From assembly GCA_031423155.1 (NCBI GenBank), contig JANPEZ010000020.1, positions 1 to 54,353 on the forward strand: a stretch of DNA of 54,353 bases, read 5' to 3'. The notes below the pieces were generated by a model that searched no databases, was not told where the DNA came from, and saw only the letters and a program-made list of their open reading frames with translations. Source of the stretch: JANPEZ01 sp031423155. Its GTDB lineage: Bacteria > Actinomycetota > UBA4738 > HRBIN12. Each line of letters begins with the position of its first letter. Positions within the stretch are counted from its first letter, which is position 1. Of the stretch, positions 25,023-33,814 are shown one piece after another. The position numbers were made by a program, and so were the translations under genes.

Positions 25023-27110
25023 TCAGACACCTCCCCTGGAGAAAGCCAGGTCAGACACGTTGATCACGCCCGCCTCGGTTCTGGAGAACAGCAACTCGAC
25101 CGCCACGATGTCATCGAGGTTCACGCCCGGGAAGGCGTCCAGGGGGAACCTCATCTGGTTCAGGATGAAGTGGCCGGCGCCATTGCGCCTGATGGGGAAG
25201 GCAAGTGCGTCGTTGCCGATATCGGAAGCCGCCAGCTCTGCCCGGAACCCGTCTCCGTCTTCGAGAACAACGACCAGATCCTGAGGGTCGGCCCAATAGT
25301 TGATCCAGTATCCGGGGTTGGTCGCCGCGCGGAACTGGAAGACGTCGAAGTCGCTGACGTCCCGGCCCCCAGGGATCTCGAAACGCACGGAGCCCGTGCC
25401 AGCCCAGCCCAACTGGAGCTGGCCAAGGCCGGGAGCCTCGGGGGCGATCCAACTCGTACCTCCCATGTGAACGTCGTACCAACTGAAGTCACCCGGCACG
25501 CATGGCGCCTGCCAGATGTCCGAACACCAGCCGAAGATGGCCATGCCGGCGGGAACGACGTCTCCACCGAGCTCGTCGACCGACAGATCGGTCGGATCCG
25601 TCATCCGAGCTACATCCAAACGGGTGGAAACGGAGTCACCTGCCAGATAGCTCGTTGCGGTCCGGGCGGGGGCGATCGACCCGGGGACCGACTCCCCGGT
25701 CCAGATCCTGTCGTACTGCATGTCTTCGCCGAGGTACCTGCGGAAGAAGCTGACGATGTACGTGGATCCGACCTTGCGTTCCTGCGGCTCGGTCAACCGA
25801 CCCCGGCATGAGGTCCACTTTCCGTCGTCGAAGGCCCCCGGATAGCCGCTCGATGGGGACCAAGTCGTGTTGAAGAAGTTATGGTTGGCTCCGAACACGG
25901 TGACCGTGCTCTTCGGCGCCGGATCGCCCGGCACCAGATACCTGGAGTCATCGAAGAAGTGGACGCCCTGCAGGTCCCAGACGTCTCCGTCGCAGTAGGG
26001 CAGGATCACCCCGAACGGCACCTCGTTGATAGGGACCCTTGTGAAGTCGACGGGCGCGAGCGCCAAGACGGCGTCGATGCCGTAGGGCGTGGGTCGCTCG
26101 TTGTCCACGATGTAGTTCCAAACGACGCCTTCTCCGCCGCGCGAGTGGCCCATCGTTCCGATGGTGCTCATGTCGATCTTGCCGATGAAGGTGGAACCGA
26201 AGGGGCCGGTGGCAGAGGTGTTCCACTCGTTCCACAGGTCCATGTGCTTCTCGAGAACCTCGCCGCGCTGGAGCATCCCGGTGTCCTCCGCCCAGTTGCC
26301 GAGGACGTTGACCCCGTTCGCACTGACCGAGACCACTACATACCCGTAACTCGCGAGCTTGCTCGCGATGTAGTCGTAGCCGGCGAAGTTAGGCAGAGGG
26401 CGCCAGCCGGGCCTGCAGGGCCAGCGATAGTCGGCTTTCGTTCCCTTCCAGCAGGTGTAGTGGTTCCCGTGCATGAACATAACGAGGGGATACGGCCCGC
26501 CCGCCAAGCCGGTCGGAAAATGGACATCGGCTCTGAGCTCGACCATCCCGGGCAGATCGGTGGGCTGGAAGACCTCGTCGCCGAGGTTGTAGGCCACTCG
26601 CGTCACGGCTAGTGGCCCACTCGAGGCCGGATCGGACATTCGAGAGGCATACCGCGCGGGGGGAAGCTCGGTGCTCACCCCATCCCCGATGAGCCCGGAT
26701 GCAGCGTCTCCGTATCGAGTAGTGATCGAGGAGGTCAGAACCGAAGGATCGGCCGTGATCAGCCTAAGTGCTCGACCGTCCGGCGCGGGGACTCCGAAGC
26801 CGATGGGAACTCCGCCGGCCATGACCGTGTAGCGCAAGGCACGGGGCGGAAAGCTTCCCGAGACGGTCACGCGCCAAAGAGGTGATGTGGCGCCGAGCGA
26901 AGAGGGGACGCGGACCCGTTCGACGGTGATCCCCGGAGCCGAGCGCACGACCTGGCCGTTCGCCTCTGCGGCAGCAGCCTCGATCCGAGGCGAAAGATCG
27001 GCGGCCGAGCTTGGGGTCAGGGCCACGACGCTGTCGGCCGCCATCGCCGTCAGAGTCATGGATCCAACGATCAATAACGACATGTACCTGCGGATCGCCC
27101 TGGCACTCAT
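25023..27110 (-). CDS. large secreted alpha/beta-hydrolase-fold protein
   Basis: 695 residues. A signal peptide (ARAIRRYMSLLIVGSMTLTAMA) is followed by an N-terminal region of unknown role (~30-165), then an alpha/beta-hydrolase domain (~165-460) with LPGMVELRADVHFP, the oxyanion HGNHYTCW region, nucleophile elbow GHSRGG (S323), acid candidate in YCDGDVWD (~375) and catalytic His in GANHNFF (H410). The C-terminal ~200 residues (e.g. WIAPEAPGLGQLQLGWAGTG, DVSDFDVFQFRAATNPG) resemble a beta-sandwich, perhaps for binding. It is lipase, cutinase or dienelactone hydrolase-like in fold; substrate unknown. No adjacent partner. Confidence 0.82.
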   Translation of the reverse strand: MSARAIRRYMSLLIVGSMTLTAMAADSVVALTPSSAADLSPRIEAAAAEANGQVVRSAPGITVERVRVPSSLGATSPLWRVTVSGSFPPRALRYTVMAGGVPIGFGVPAPDGRALRLITADPSVLTSSITTRYGDAASGLIGDGVSTELPPARYASRMSDPASSGPLAVTRVAYNLGDEVFQPTDLPGMVELRADVHFPTGLAGGPYPLVMFMHGNHYTCWKGTKADYRWPCRPGWRPLPNFAGYDYIASKLASYGYVVVSVSANGVNVLGNWAEDTGMLQRGEVLEKHMDLWNEWNTSATGPFGSTFIGKIDMSTIGTMGHSRGGEGVVWNYIVDNERPTPYGIDAVLALAPVDFTRVPINEVPFGVILPYCDGDVWDLQGVHFFDDSRYLVPGDPAPKSTVTVFGANHNFFNTTWSPSSGYPGAFDDGKWTSCRGRLTEPQERKVGSTYIVSFFRRYLGEDMQYDRIWTGESVPGSIAPARTATSYLAGDSVSTRLDVARMTDPTDLSVDELGGDVVPAGMAIFGWCSDIWQAPCVPGDFSWYDVHMGGTSWIAPEAPGLGQLQLGWAGTGSVRFEIPGGRDVSDFDVFQFRAATNPGYWINYWADPQDLVVVLEDGDGFRAELAASDIGNDALAFPIRRNGAGHFILNQMRFPLDAFPGVNLDDIVAVELLFSRTEAGVINVSDLAFSRGGV

Positions 27111-27295
27111 TCGCGGCCCCCTCCGGCTCGACGTGTGCGTACACCGACGGCCTCGGCGCTCGCCGGGTTCCCCTGCGAGACTAGTCCGATTCCGTCCCGA
27201 GCACTTGGTGCCTTTCGTCCTGAGCCTTCCCGAGGGATGTTCATCCTCAACGGCTGAGCCTGAGTAGACTCTGGCGCCATCCGAAAGGAGACGCG

Positions 27296-27721
27296 GTGAG
27301 CACCGAACTCGAGGCCCTCAGGAGCACCCCTTTCTTCGCGGACCTTCCCGACGAGGACCTTCAGGGGATCCTGCAGGTCGCCGAACCGGCGGCCTTCGTC
27401 TCGGGTGAAGCGATCGTCACCGAGGGCGACATCGGCGATGCGATGTACATAGTGCTCTCGGGCGTTGCCGAGGTCGATGTCGGAGGGAGATTCCACAAGC
27501 TCGGCGTAGGTGACTTCTTCGGCGAGATGGCCCTGATCACCGCCAATAGACGTCTGGCTACAGTGAAGGCAGCCGAGCCGGTCGAGGCGCTGCGCATCCC
27601 GGCAGAAGCATTCCAGGCGTTCGTTCTGAACCATCCGCGCGTGGCCCTTTCGATGCTGAAGGCGCTCGTGGAGCGCTTGCGAGAGGTCGAACAACGCATC
27701 GACGCATGGATGGGGAGCTAG
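27296..27721 (+). CDS. small cyclic nucleotide-binding (Crp-like sensor) protein without DNA-binding domain
   Basis: 141 residues, a lone cNMP-binding domain. It begins at the PFFADLPDEDL helix, includes the DIGDAMYIVLSGVAEV beta-roll and the phosphate-binding cassette FFGEMALITANRRLATVKA. The cassette's Arg-Ala signature (RRLATV, in place of RSAT) is present, and a C-terminal helix follows. There is no helix-turn-helix, so it is not a transcription factor on its own. The start is GTG after AAAGGAG. It shares a CTAG stop with the convergent membrane protein. Confidence 0.88.
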   Translation: MSTELEALRSTPFFADLPDEDLQGILQVAEPAAFVSGEAIVTEGDIGDAMYIVLSGVAEVDVGGRFHKLGVGDFFGEMALITANRRLATVKAAEPVEALRIPAEAFQAFVLNHPRVALSMLKALVERLREVEQRIDAWMGS

Positions 27722-28278
27722 CCGGGTTCGACTTCCGTGAGCTCCTCCGCCTGACGGGCCGACACGAACAGTACCGCCGCTAGGAACATCAGGTCGATGC
27801 CGAACAGGCCGACGACACCCGTGACCCAACCACCTAGCAGATCGAAGTCGTAGTAGCAGAACCCGGCGTCCCTCGTGACGTACAGCGGGCAGGCCGAGAG
27901 CAGCGCGAACGTCAGGAACGCGGCCGCGAACGGAGCCGCGAGGATCGCGGCGGCGGCGGAGCGCCGCAGGGACGCGGCGGGCTGGCGACCTTTCAGGAAG
28001 ACCAGTCCGACGAGCCCGGCGAGGCCCATGAAGATACTCGCCGCGAGGATCGTGTCGGCCGGAACGTTCCTCGGGCCATCGGCCGCCGCAAGGTTGTAGC
28101 CGACGATCGCCCCCACGATTAACCCTGCGAGCGAGACGGCCGCTGCCGGTGCTCGCCTGGCGAACACCACGGCGCCGGCCGCACTTGCGGCGATACACAT
28201 CAAAGCGATCGAGGCGAGCATGGCCCGCAGCATGACGCGCGTCTTCGCGCGAGGGAAGGGCCGCGACAGGGGCGTCAT
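27718..28278 (-). CDS. multi-spanning membrane protein, unknown
   Basis: 186 residues from the ATG at 28278; an alternative ATG at 28233 is also possible, and neither has a strong ribosome site. At least four hydrophobic segments: ASIALMCIAASAAGAVVFA, VSLAGLIVGAIVGYNLAA, AAAILAAPFAAAFLTFALL, and GVVGLFGIDLMFLAAVLFV. No catalytic motif is recognised. Divergent from the GH25 lysozyme gene (66 nt gap), suggesting a shared regulatory region. Ends in a CTAG shared with the cNMP protein. Confidence 0.75.
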   Translation of the reverse strand: MTPLSRPFPRAKTRVMLRAMLASIALMCIAASAAGAVVFARRAPAAAVSLAGLIVGAIVGYNLAAADGPRNVPADTILAASIFMGLAGLVGLVFLKGRQPAASLRRSAAAAILAAPFAAAFLTFALLSACPLYVTRDAGFCYYDFDLLGGWVTGVVGLFGIDLMFLAAVLFVSARQAEELTEVEPG

Positions 28279-28344
28279 CGGTTCGTCACAAGGCCGCAAC
28301 GTATCGGACGCGGTCGCGAACTTCTGCAGGGATATGCTCGCCAC

Positions 28345-29043
28345 ATGGACGGCAGCGCGAAGCCGAGCAGACGTGTTCAGCGTCTTCGGCTTTGGATCTT
28401 GCTCGCGTTGATCGTCTCGAGCGTTCCCATGTTCCTGTGGTTCTCGTGGCTTCCGAGTTGCCGGCCGGGGCTGAAAGAAGGCGAGACGTACGGGATCGAC
28501 GTCTCTCACCACCAGGGTTCGATCGATTGGCGGCGGGTCGCCGCGGACGGGATCACTTTCGCGTACATCAAGGCAACCGAAGGCGGGGACCTCGTCGATC
28601 ATCGGTTCGATGCCAATTGGTTCGGCGCCGATGCCGCGGGCATCCCGCGAGGCGCCTACCACTTCTTCACCCTCTGCGTGCCGGGAGCGGTTCAGGCCCA
28701 GAACTTCTTGAACGCCGTTCCCTCAGATCCCTCGGCGCTTCCACCTGCCGTAGATCTCGAACTGACGGGAAACTGCGCAGCTAGACCCTCGCCGACCCGG
28801 GTGAGAGCCGAGCTGACCGATTTCCTGGACGCGGTGGAGTCGGCGACCGGCCGTACGGCCCTCCTGTACGTAAGGAGTGATTTCGAATCCGAGTATCAGG
28901 TCATCGTCCCCATGCATCGACCGCTTTGGGTAGCGATGTTCCTTCGGCGTCCCAGCGGGACCTGGCATATCTGGCAGGTGGACAGCTATGCGCGGGTCGA
29001 CGGCATCGACACGCGGGTGGACCTGGACGTGTCGAGAGGCTAG
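28345..29043 (+). CDS. membrane-anchored GH25 lysozyme-type muramidase
   Basis: 232 residues. An N-terminal hydrophobic anchor or signal (LRLWILLALIVSSVPMFLWF, ~14-34) precedes the catalytic GH25 barrel: GIDVSHHQGSIDW (Asp52) and YHFFTLC, then the acidic PAVDLEL (catalytic Asp/Glu), and a C-terminal HIWQVDSYARVDGIDTRVD strand ending in DLDVS. It hydrolyses peptidoglycan. Start ATG 28345. It shares a CTAG stop with the following convergent gene. Confidence 0.92.
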   Translation: MDGSAKPSRRVQRLRLWILLALIVSSVPMFLWFSWLPSCRPGLKEGETYGIDVSHHQGSIDWRRVAADGITFAYIKATEGGDLVDHRFDANWFGADAAGIPRGAYHFFTLCVPGAVQAQNFLNAVPSDPSALPPAVDLELTGNCAARPSPTRVRAELTDFLDAVESATGRTALLYVRSDFESEYQVIVPMHRPLWVAMFLRRPSGTWHIWQVDSYARVDGIDTRVDLDVSRG

Positions 29044-29516
29044 ATCTCGTTGCGGAGGCGCCGATGAACGTACGTGGCGACCAACACCAAGACCGATGCG
29101 TGCAACAAGCCGTAGCACACAGCTCTTGCGACCGACAACGCCTGATAGACGCCCTCGATGCGTCCGAAGATGTCGAAGGAGTTCGAGAGCTGTAGGTAGG
29201 TCGTGGCGGCGGAGGTGGCTATCCAGACGGGAGCGCTGATCAGGGCGACCCACCAGATCAGGGTGATCCAGAAGCGCTGAGCCTTCCTGTCGGCCTTGTT
29301 GAGTCTTGCGAATTCCTCCACAGCGAGCTCGAAAGCTTCCTCATCGTCCATCGGGAAGGACGCGACCGGCGGCGCGAACTCACGACCGATCTCCCAGATC
29401 CCGTACCGGTCGTCCCTTTCGGCCAAAACGTAGCGACGAGAGCGATCGAACTCATAGAGGCCGGCGGAACCGGGCAGCTCGTCGGCAGGCCGCTCCTCGA
29501 CACCTTCGGTATCCAT
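29040..29516 (-). CDS. small membrane protein, unknown
   Basis: 158 residues from the second Met (29516); a Met at 29528 is 4 codons earlier. The acidic N-terminal cytosolic half (FDRSRRYVLAERDDRYGIWE) precedes two transmembrane helices (ITLIWWVALISAPVWIATSA, ICYGLL-type segment LLHASVLVLVATYVHR). No known family. It converges on the GH25 gene, sharing CTAG at 29040-29043. Function cannot be inferred. Confidence 0.65.
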   Translation of the reverse strand: MDTEGVEERPADELPGSAGLYEFDRSRRYVLAERDDRYGIWEIGREFAPPVASFPMDDEEAFELAVEEFARLNKADRKAQRFWITLIWWVALISAPVWIATSAATTYLQLSNSFDIFGRIEGVYQALSVARAVCYGLLHASVLVLVATYVHRRLRNEI

Positions 29517-29650
29517 CCCGGCTACCAATCCTTCCGGCAGTCCTTCACGAGCGGCTCTCCCGCGGCGACGACCAGCGTTCGCCTGAGCATCGGCCGATGC
29601 TACACCGGACTCAGGGGTAGTCTTCGACCACTTGATCTGAGGAGGCGCGC

Positions 29651-30958
29651 GTGACCGGTTCGAAGACCATCGCTTTCTTTCCCGAGCCTGGGGCTTGGGG
29701 GCCGACCAATAACTGCGTCGCTATAGCGAACGTGCTCGCCTCGCGTGGGCACCGGATCGTCTTCGTCATCGACGAGTCGTTCAAAGGGGTGCTCGAGGCC
29801 AAAGGGTTCGAGGAACGTCTGATGCGCATGACCCCCGCCGACGACAGCGCTGATCCGGACGCCGACCCGTGGGCCGAGTTCATCCGCGTGACGGCGCCCG
29901 AGTTCCGAAAGCCCACCATCGAGCAGATCGAGACCGTCACCAGACCGATCTGGGAGGCCTTGGTCGCCGGCGAGCAGTACAGCCACGAGACCATCATGGG
30001 CATCTGGCAGGAGCTCGGCCCCGACATCGTCGTCACCGACAACGTGACCGGCTACCCGGCGATCGAACTGGCGGGATGTCCCTGGGTTCGGTTCGTCTCG
30101 GCCAACCCGCTCGAGATGGGCGACGAGCTGCTTCCCCCCGCGCTGTCCGGGCTGCCGACCGCCGACCGCAGCCAGTGGCATGCGTTCCGCGAGGAGTATC
30201 ACCTCCAGCACGAGCAGCTACTGAAGGAGCACAACGACTTCCGGGCCTCTGTCGGAGTTGCGCCTTGCCCGCTCGATGAGTTCAACACGCACTCTCCGTG
30301 GTTGAACCTTTACCTGTTCCCCGAGGCGGCCGAGTACGAGCGAGCCGTGCCGCTCGGATCCACTTGGCACCGGCTTCAATCGACCGTACGAACCGGAGAA
30401 GCAGCGTTCGACGTCGCATCGCAGGTGCCGGGCGAAGGCAAGGTTGTCTACCTATCGCTCGGGTCGCTCGGATGTATGGATGTCAGCCTGATGCAGCGGC
30501 TGATCGATGCGATGGCCACGACCGAGTACCGCACGATCGTCTCGATGGGTCCGCTGAAGGACCAGATGAAGTTAGGTCCGAACATGTACGGCGATGAGTT
30601 CCTGCCGCAGCCCTCGATACTGCCGCAGTGCGACCTGCTGATCACCCACGGAGGCAACAACACGACCTGCGAAGGCTTCCACTTCGGCCTTCCGATGATC
30701 GCGCTCCCGCTGTTCTGGGACCAGTACGACAACGCTCAGAGACTGGACGAGACCGGTTTCGGAGTGCGCCTGCCCACCTACGACTGGACGACCGAACAGC
30801 TCACCGGCGCGGCCGACCGGATGCTCCAGGACGACGCCCTGTCTGCTCGCATGAGGACTATCTCCGCCGCGGTTCAGGCAGATCCGGGTCACGTCAAGGG
30901 GGCCGACCTGATCGAGCGTCTGGCGATCACCGGCAAGCCGGTCACCAGCCGACCCTAG
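29651..30958 (+). CDS. UGT/MGT-type glycosyltransferase (GT1 fold)
   Basis: 435 residues. An N-terminal acceptor domain (1-~225; FFPEPGAWGPTNNCVAIANVLASRGH) is followed by a C-terminal NDP-sugar domain with VVYLSLGSLG and the GT1 signature THGGNNTTCEGFHFGLPMIA and PLFWDQYDNAQRL. Typical of macrolide or antibiotic glycosyltransferases. Sugar donor and acceptor cannot be told, and no sugar biosynthesis genes lie nearby. The start is GTG after GAGGAGG (spacing about 6). It shares a CTAG stop with the pilin gene. Confidence 0.9.
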   Translation: MTGSKTIAFFPEPGAWGPTNNCVAIANVLASRGHRIVFVIDESFKGVLEAKGFEERLMRMTPADDSADPDADPWAEFIRVTAPEFRKPTIEQIETVTRPIWEALVAGEQYSHETIMGIWQELGPDIVVTDNVTGYPAIELAGCPWVRFVSANPLEMGDELLPPALSGLPTADRSQWHAFREEYHLQHEQLLKEHNDFRASVGVAPCPLDEFNTHSPWLNLYLFPEAAEYERAVPLGSTWHRLQSTVRTGEAAFDVASQVPGEGKVVYLSLGSLGCMDVSLMQRLIDAMATTEYRTIVSMGPLKDQMKLGPNMYGDEFLPQPSILPQCDLLITHGGNNTTCEGFHFGLPMIALPLFWDQYDNAQRLDETGFGVRLPTYDWTTEQLTGAADRMLQDDALSARMRTISAAVQADPGHVKGADLIERLAITGKPVTSRP

Positions 30959-31605
30959 CTGATCTCGGAGTACCAATCCGAGCCGAATACGTCCTGAGCC
31001 TCTGTCCAGTTTCCGGCCCACAAACTCGTGCTCATGCTGGCGAAGTAGCCGGCCTGCGTCTGCTGCAATCCACCGCATTCGATGCCGCACTCCCCCGCCC
31101 GTTCGATGGGGGCCGCTGTCATGGCGAGGGCAATGCCTCCGCCCGAGGAGTCGACGAAGTCCGCAGGAGAGGCCAGGCCGATCGTGCTCAGATCACCCAT
31201 GGCGTACTGCGTTCCGCTGTTCGCGCTGTCCCAGACCCCGAAGACCACCCCGGAGTCGGACTTGCTCACGGCCCAGAAGTCGCTGCCGGACGCCAGGACG
31301 CTGACCTCCGTAGGTCCGGTCGAACTGGTGAAGTCGTTCAGGAAGGTCAGGCTCGGCTCGATGCCCGCCAAAGCGGTTTCGTCGCAGTTGTTGTAGGTCG
31401 AGTCGTCGGTGAAACAGGTCTTGGCGGCCGCCAGCGCATTGCGAAGGCTCGACTGAGCCGCACGGTCCTGTGACCGAGACCTGGCGCCGAGGAAGGTCGG
31501 CAGGGCGATCGCGATCAAGATGCCGATGATCAGAACGACCACCATCAGCTCGATCAGGGTGAACGCCTCATCATCTCTGTGACGTTCGAAGTAGCGCTTC
31601 AACAT
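30955..31605 (-). CDS. type IV pilin-like (major pilin/pseudopilin) protein
   Basis: 216 residues. Prepilin leader MLKRYFERHRDDEA with N-terminal helix FTLIELMVVVLIIGILIAIA; the cleavage point is A-F rather than the usual G-F. The Glu at position +5 is present. The C-terminal globular part has three Cys pairs' worth of cysteines (KTCFTDDSTYNNC, ECGIECGG) suitable for disulfides. Start ATG with AAGGAG 9 nt upstream. No pilus machinery (pilB, pilC, pilD) is present in the window, so whether it forms a pilus is open. Confidence 0.85.
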   Translation of the reverse strand: MLKRYFERHRDDEAFTLIELMVVVLIIGILIAIALPTFLGARSRSQDRAAQSSLRNALAAAKTCFTDDSTYNNCDETALAGIEPSLTFLNDFTSSTGPTEVSVLASGSDFWAVSKSDSGVVFGVWDSANSGTQYAMGDLSTIGLASPADFVDSSGGGIALAMTAAPIERAGECGIECGGLQQTQAGYFASMSTSLWAGNWTEAQDVFGSDWYSEIS

Positions 31606-31930
31606 GCGTTAGATCTCCTTCGGGGGTCAGCTGAACGCGGGCATAGGTACAACTCACCCGATACCGGCACATACCGCCAGAGAGCGCATACCCGGGTTCA
31701 GGGCTTCGCTTAGGGGCAAGGGGGGTTTCGGCGGGCGCTGATCCTCATGACCGAATAGCCCCGGAAGCCTCGGATCCCACGCCTTGCCTCTCTTCACCGA
31801 AGGGGTATAGCCTGGGCCGCGCCCCGCCGATCGCTCGAAAGAGGGAACAGGATGACCGGGATCGCGCGCGCCCCGCCCGACGCTTCTTCCGCGAGCCAGT
31901 TACTCCAAACCCTTTCAAGGAGGAGATCAG
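31606..31930. other. 325 bp divergent intergenic region
   Basis: Separates the pilin and secreted cupin genes and should contain both promoters. A plausible minus-10 (GTATAGCCT) near 31800-31810 faces the cupin; the rest shows no conserved RNA or repeat that I can recognise. Confidence 0.35.
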
Positions 31931-32413
31931 ATGAGCGGGAAACGCATCGTCGCGATCCTATCCGTACTCGCCATAGCTCTCGTATCGATCCAGACGGCGG
32001 TAGCGACGCTTCCGTCGGGCCAGACCAACACGCTTCTGGGTCGCAGCACATTCGGGCGCAACTTGGACGTGAAGCACAACACGGTGATCGTCGAGAAGAC
32101 CACCGGCTCCACCGACTTCGCAACTCTCCAGGTGACGTTCGCGCCCGGATCCTCATCCGGCTGGCATCACCATCCGGGAGTCGTGCTGGTTTCGGTCATC
32201 TCGGGTTCGGTCAGGGAATACGCTCCCGACTGCACGTACGAGAATCACGAGGCCGGCGAGGCCTTCGTCGAAGGCGACGACACCCCGGCACTCGTTCGCA
32301 ATGAAGGATCGGTCGACGCTGTGCTGTACGCCACCTTCATCATCCCGTCACGTGTAGCCCCAACGGGGCTTCGGATCGACGATCCTCAGCCCGGGGGTTG
32401 CGGGCTCAGCTAG
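31931..32413 (+). CDS. secreted cupin-domain protein
   Basis: 160 residues. Sec signal KRIVAILSVLAIALVSIQTA, then a small cupin with the metal motif SSGWHHHPGVVLVSVISG and a later YENHEAGEAFVEG strand. A single-domain exported cupin of unknown substrate. ATG 31931 has AAGGAGG upstream (31918-31924). A second exported cupin (53470-54003) shares the layout but only low sequence identity, so these are paralogous types, not copies. It ends 92 bp before the att repeat. Confidence 0.85.
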   Translation: MSGKRIVAILSVLAIALVSIQTAVATLPSGQTNTLLGRSTFGRNLDVKHNTVIVEKTTGSTDFATLQVTFAPGSSSGWHHHPGVVLVSVISGSVREYAPDCTYENHEAGEAFVEGDDTPALVRNEGSVDAVLYATFIIPSRVAPTGLRIDDPQPGGCGLS

Positions 32414-32504
32414 GGACGCGCGTCGGAGGGAGAGCCCGCCTCCCTCCGCTCGCACGTATGGTGAAGGACCCGTCGGTCTGACCCGTTCGCCAGACCCCTC
32501 GAAC

Positions 32505-32552
32505 CGTGGGCGCTGAAGGGCTCGAACCTTCGACCTCCGCCTTGTAAGGGCG
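32505..32552 (-). repeat. left att-like repeat: 3' fragment of tRNA-Val
   Basis: 48 bp identical to 33767-33814, namely the discriminator, acceptor 3' strand, T arm, variable loop and most of the anticodon arm of tRNA-Val(TAC). The D arm and 5' acceptor strand are absent, so it cannot be a working tRNA. This arrangement is what tyrosine-integrase insertion into a tRNA leaves behind. Confidence 0.9.
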
Positions 32553-32637
32553 AATAGAACGTGCTGGTCAGGGCCTTGAGCTGCGTATACGGATTCCCGC
32601 TGAGTGCCTCTCAGCACCTTGGAGTGGAACCGGCTCG

Positions 32638-32656
32638 TGATGCAGATGTGATGCAG
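32638..32656. repeat. short direct repeat TGATGCAG x2
   Basis: TGATGCAG, 3 bp spacer ATG, then TGATGCAG again, placed about 85 bp inside the left tRNA fragment. Short direct repeats at this distance from an att core resemble arm-type integrase sites, but no integrase is present to test this. Confidence 0.3.
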
Positions 32657-32670
32657 TGTCGGAGACGGGG

Positions 32671-33057
32671 TTAGGCCATCGGCGAGTAGATTACGAAGCA
32701 CCCTGCGTAGGGCTCGGCAACGATGACCACTGTGTCTTTCGGGGGGGAACGCAGGGCGGCGAAGACCTTCACGGAACTCCCTGATGATCCCACCTCCCCC
32801 AACGAGGCGGTTTCGTCCGACGTGATATGCGTGAGGACCCCTACCTGTTTGAGTTTGGTCACATTCTCGCTTCCGAGATCGTCGCAGTTGGTCGGTTCGC
32901 CACCCGGCCAGTCGTCTTCCGGGCCGAATGCGTAGTCCCAGTCTTTGTACGCGATGATGTTTGGGAGAGCACTCAGCTTGGATCTGTTGTCGGTCGGGGT
33001 CGCGCAGGCTGTCGCCATGGAGGCGCACACCAGGACCGCAAGCAGGCGCGTGATCAT
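32671..33057 (-). CDS. putative small lipoprotein (within tRNA-Val element)
   Basis: 128 residues. It starts MITRLLAVLVCASMATAC; a lipobox-like site at MATAC suggests a membrane lipoprotein. The mature chain (DDWPGGEPTNCDDLGS, LKSP-free) has two further cysteines (NCDDL, AGCFVIY) but no known domain. The start overlaps the stop of the upstream membrane protein by ATGA (33054-33057), so the two are co-expressed. It is wholly inside the putative element and has a visibly lower GC content than its neighbours. Confidence 0.65.
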   Translation of the reverse strand: MITRLLAVLVCASMATACATPTDNRSKLSALPNIIAYKDWDYAFGPEDDWPGGEPTNCDDLGSENVTKLKQVGVLTHITSDETASLGEVGSSGSSVKVFAALRSPPKDTVVIVAEPYAGCFVIYSPMA

Positions 33058-33650
33058 GCGACCGGCCAGCCGAGGTCGAGAAGCGTGGCCAGCAGGCGAT
33101 CCATGTCACGGCTGTAGACGACGAGCCTCCCGGCGGAGTCCTCTCGAGTTTCGAACCTGATGACCTTTGCGAACACGCGGCGTTCAGCTCTTATCCGCGA
33201 GACAGATGCGCGATCGAGCACGACGCTGCGGAACCCGGTCACGATCGCCATCTGCTCCGGCGTGACGGAGAATCTCCCGAGCGGATAGGTCGCGTACGCT
33301 TGGCCCACGCGCGCACCCACCTTGAAGTCGAACCTCGGCTCGCCACGCGGCTGTATCCGCGCCCCGCCGAGATAGCCATTCTTTCGAAGCTGGATCGCCA
33401 GTCCGATGGCAACGATGGGAGGAACTATCACCATGGTTAGCGTGAACCTGCGATCGAGTGCGCCCCTACACGCCGCACTCGCGAGCTTGCTGCTCGACCA
33501 CGAGAAGATGAACCGACCGCAATCGACGACCATCCCTTTGCTCAACGCGCGCACGGGCGTGAGCCAGAGGGCACCGAGAGCCAGAAGACCAACCAAACTC
33601 AAGAACTTGGAAACCCGCGATATCCCAGTCCTTATCGATCCCGTACTCAC
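33054..33650 (-). CDS. membrane protein with soluble C-terminal domain (within tRNA-Val element)
   Basis: 198 residues. Two hydrophobic segments (FLSLVGLLALGALWLTP and LTMVIVPPIVAIGLAIQL) precede a beta-rich C-terminal domain (YATYPLGRFSVTPEQMAIV, RRVFAKVIRFETREDS). This resembles bacterial PH-like domains in pattern but I cannot confirm a family. First gene of a two-gene unit with the lipoprotein. The ATG at 33650 is used; its ribosome site is weak. Confidence 0.6.
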   Translation of the reverse strand: MSTGSIRTGISRVSKFLSLVGLLALGALWLTPVRALSKGMVVDCGRFIFSWSSSKLASAACRGALDRRFTLTMVIVPPIVAIGLAIQLRKNGYLGGARIQPRGEPRFDFKVGARVGQAYATYPLGRFSVTPEQMAIVTGFRSVVLDRASVSRIRAERRVFAKVIRFETREDSAGRLVVYSRDMDRLLATLLDLGWPVA

Positions 33651-33766
33651 CCGGCCACACTACCGGGGCATCCGCAGCTCGTTTCGTCGCCTGATGATAT
33701 CGGCGCAACCCAACGAAGAGCCCGAACCATCACTCCGGAAGCGGGGCTCACTCGTTTCTTCTCGTT

Positions 33767-33814
33767 CGTGGGCGCTGAAGGGCTCGAACCTTCGACCTCC
33801 GCCTTGTAAGGGCG
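33767..33814 (-). repeat. right att-like repeat inside tRNA-Val
   Basis: The second copy of the 48 bp repeat, lying within the intact tRNA-Val gene (33769-33840). The identity begins 2 bp past the tRNA 3' end and stops inside the anticodon stem, at bases beyond which the two copies diverge (GCGCT here, AATAG in the left copy). Confidence 0.9.

Larger units (their letters stand above)
32505..33766. mobile_element. putative 1.26 kb mini integrative element at tRNA-Val
   Basis: The interval between the two 48 bp tRNA-Val repeats is one repeat unit plus about 1.21 kb. It holds two small minus-strand envelope genes (lipoprotein and membrane protein) and no integrase, transposase or relaxase. The geometry (tRNA intact on one side, 3' fragment on the other) is that of an island inserted by site-specific recombination. 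It is probably a deletion remnant or a satellite mobilised in trans; both are inferences. Confidence 0.65.

Noticed and set aside
24602..25030. 142-codon alternative frame over the haemoglobin gene
   Set aside because: The GlbO frame is fully motif-supported; the other is a shadow.
32505..32552. second tRNA-Val gene
   Set aside because: Only the 3' two-thirds is present; no D arm and no 5' acceptor strand, so it is an att-like fragment.
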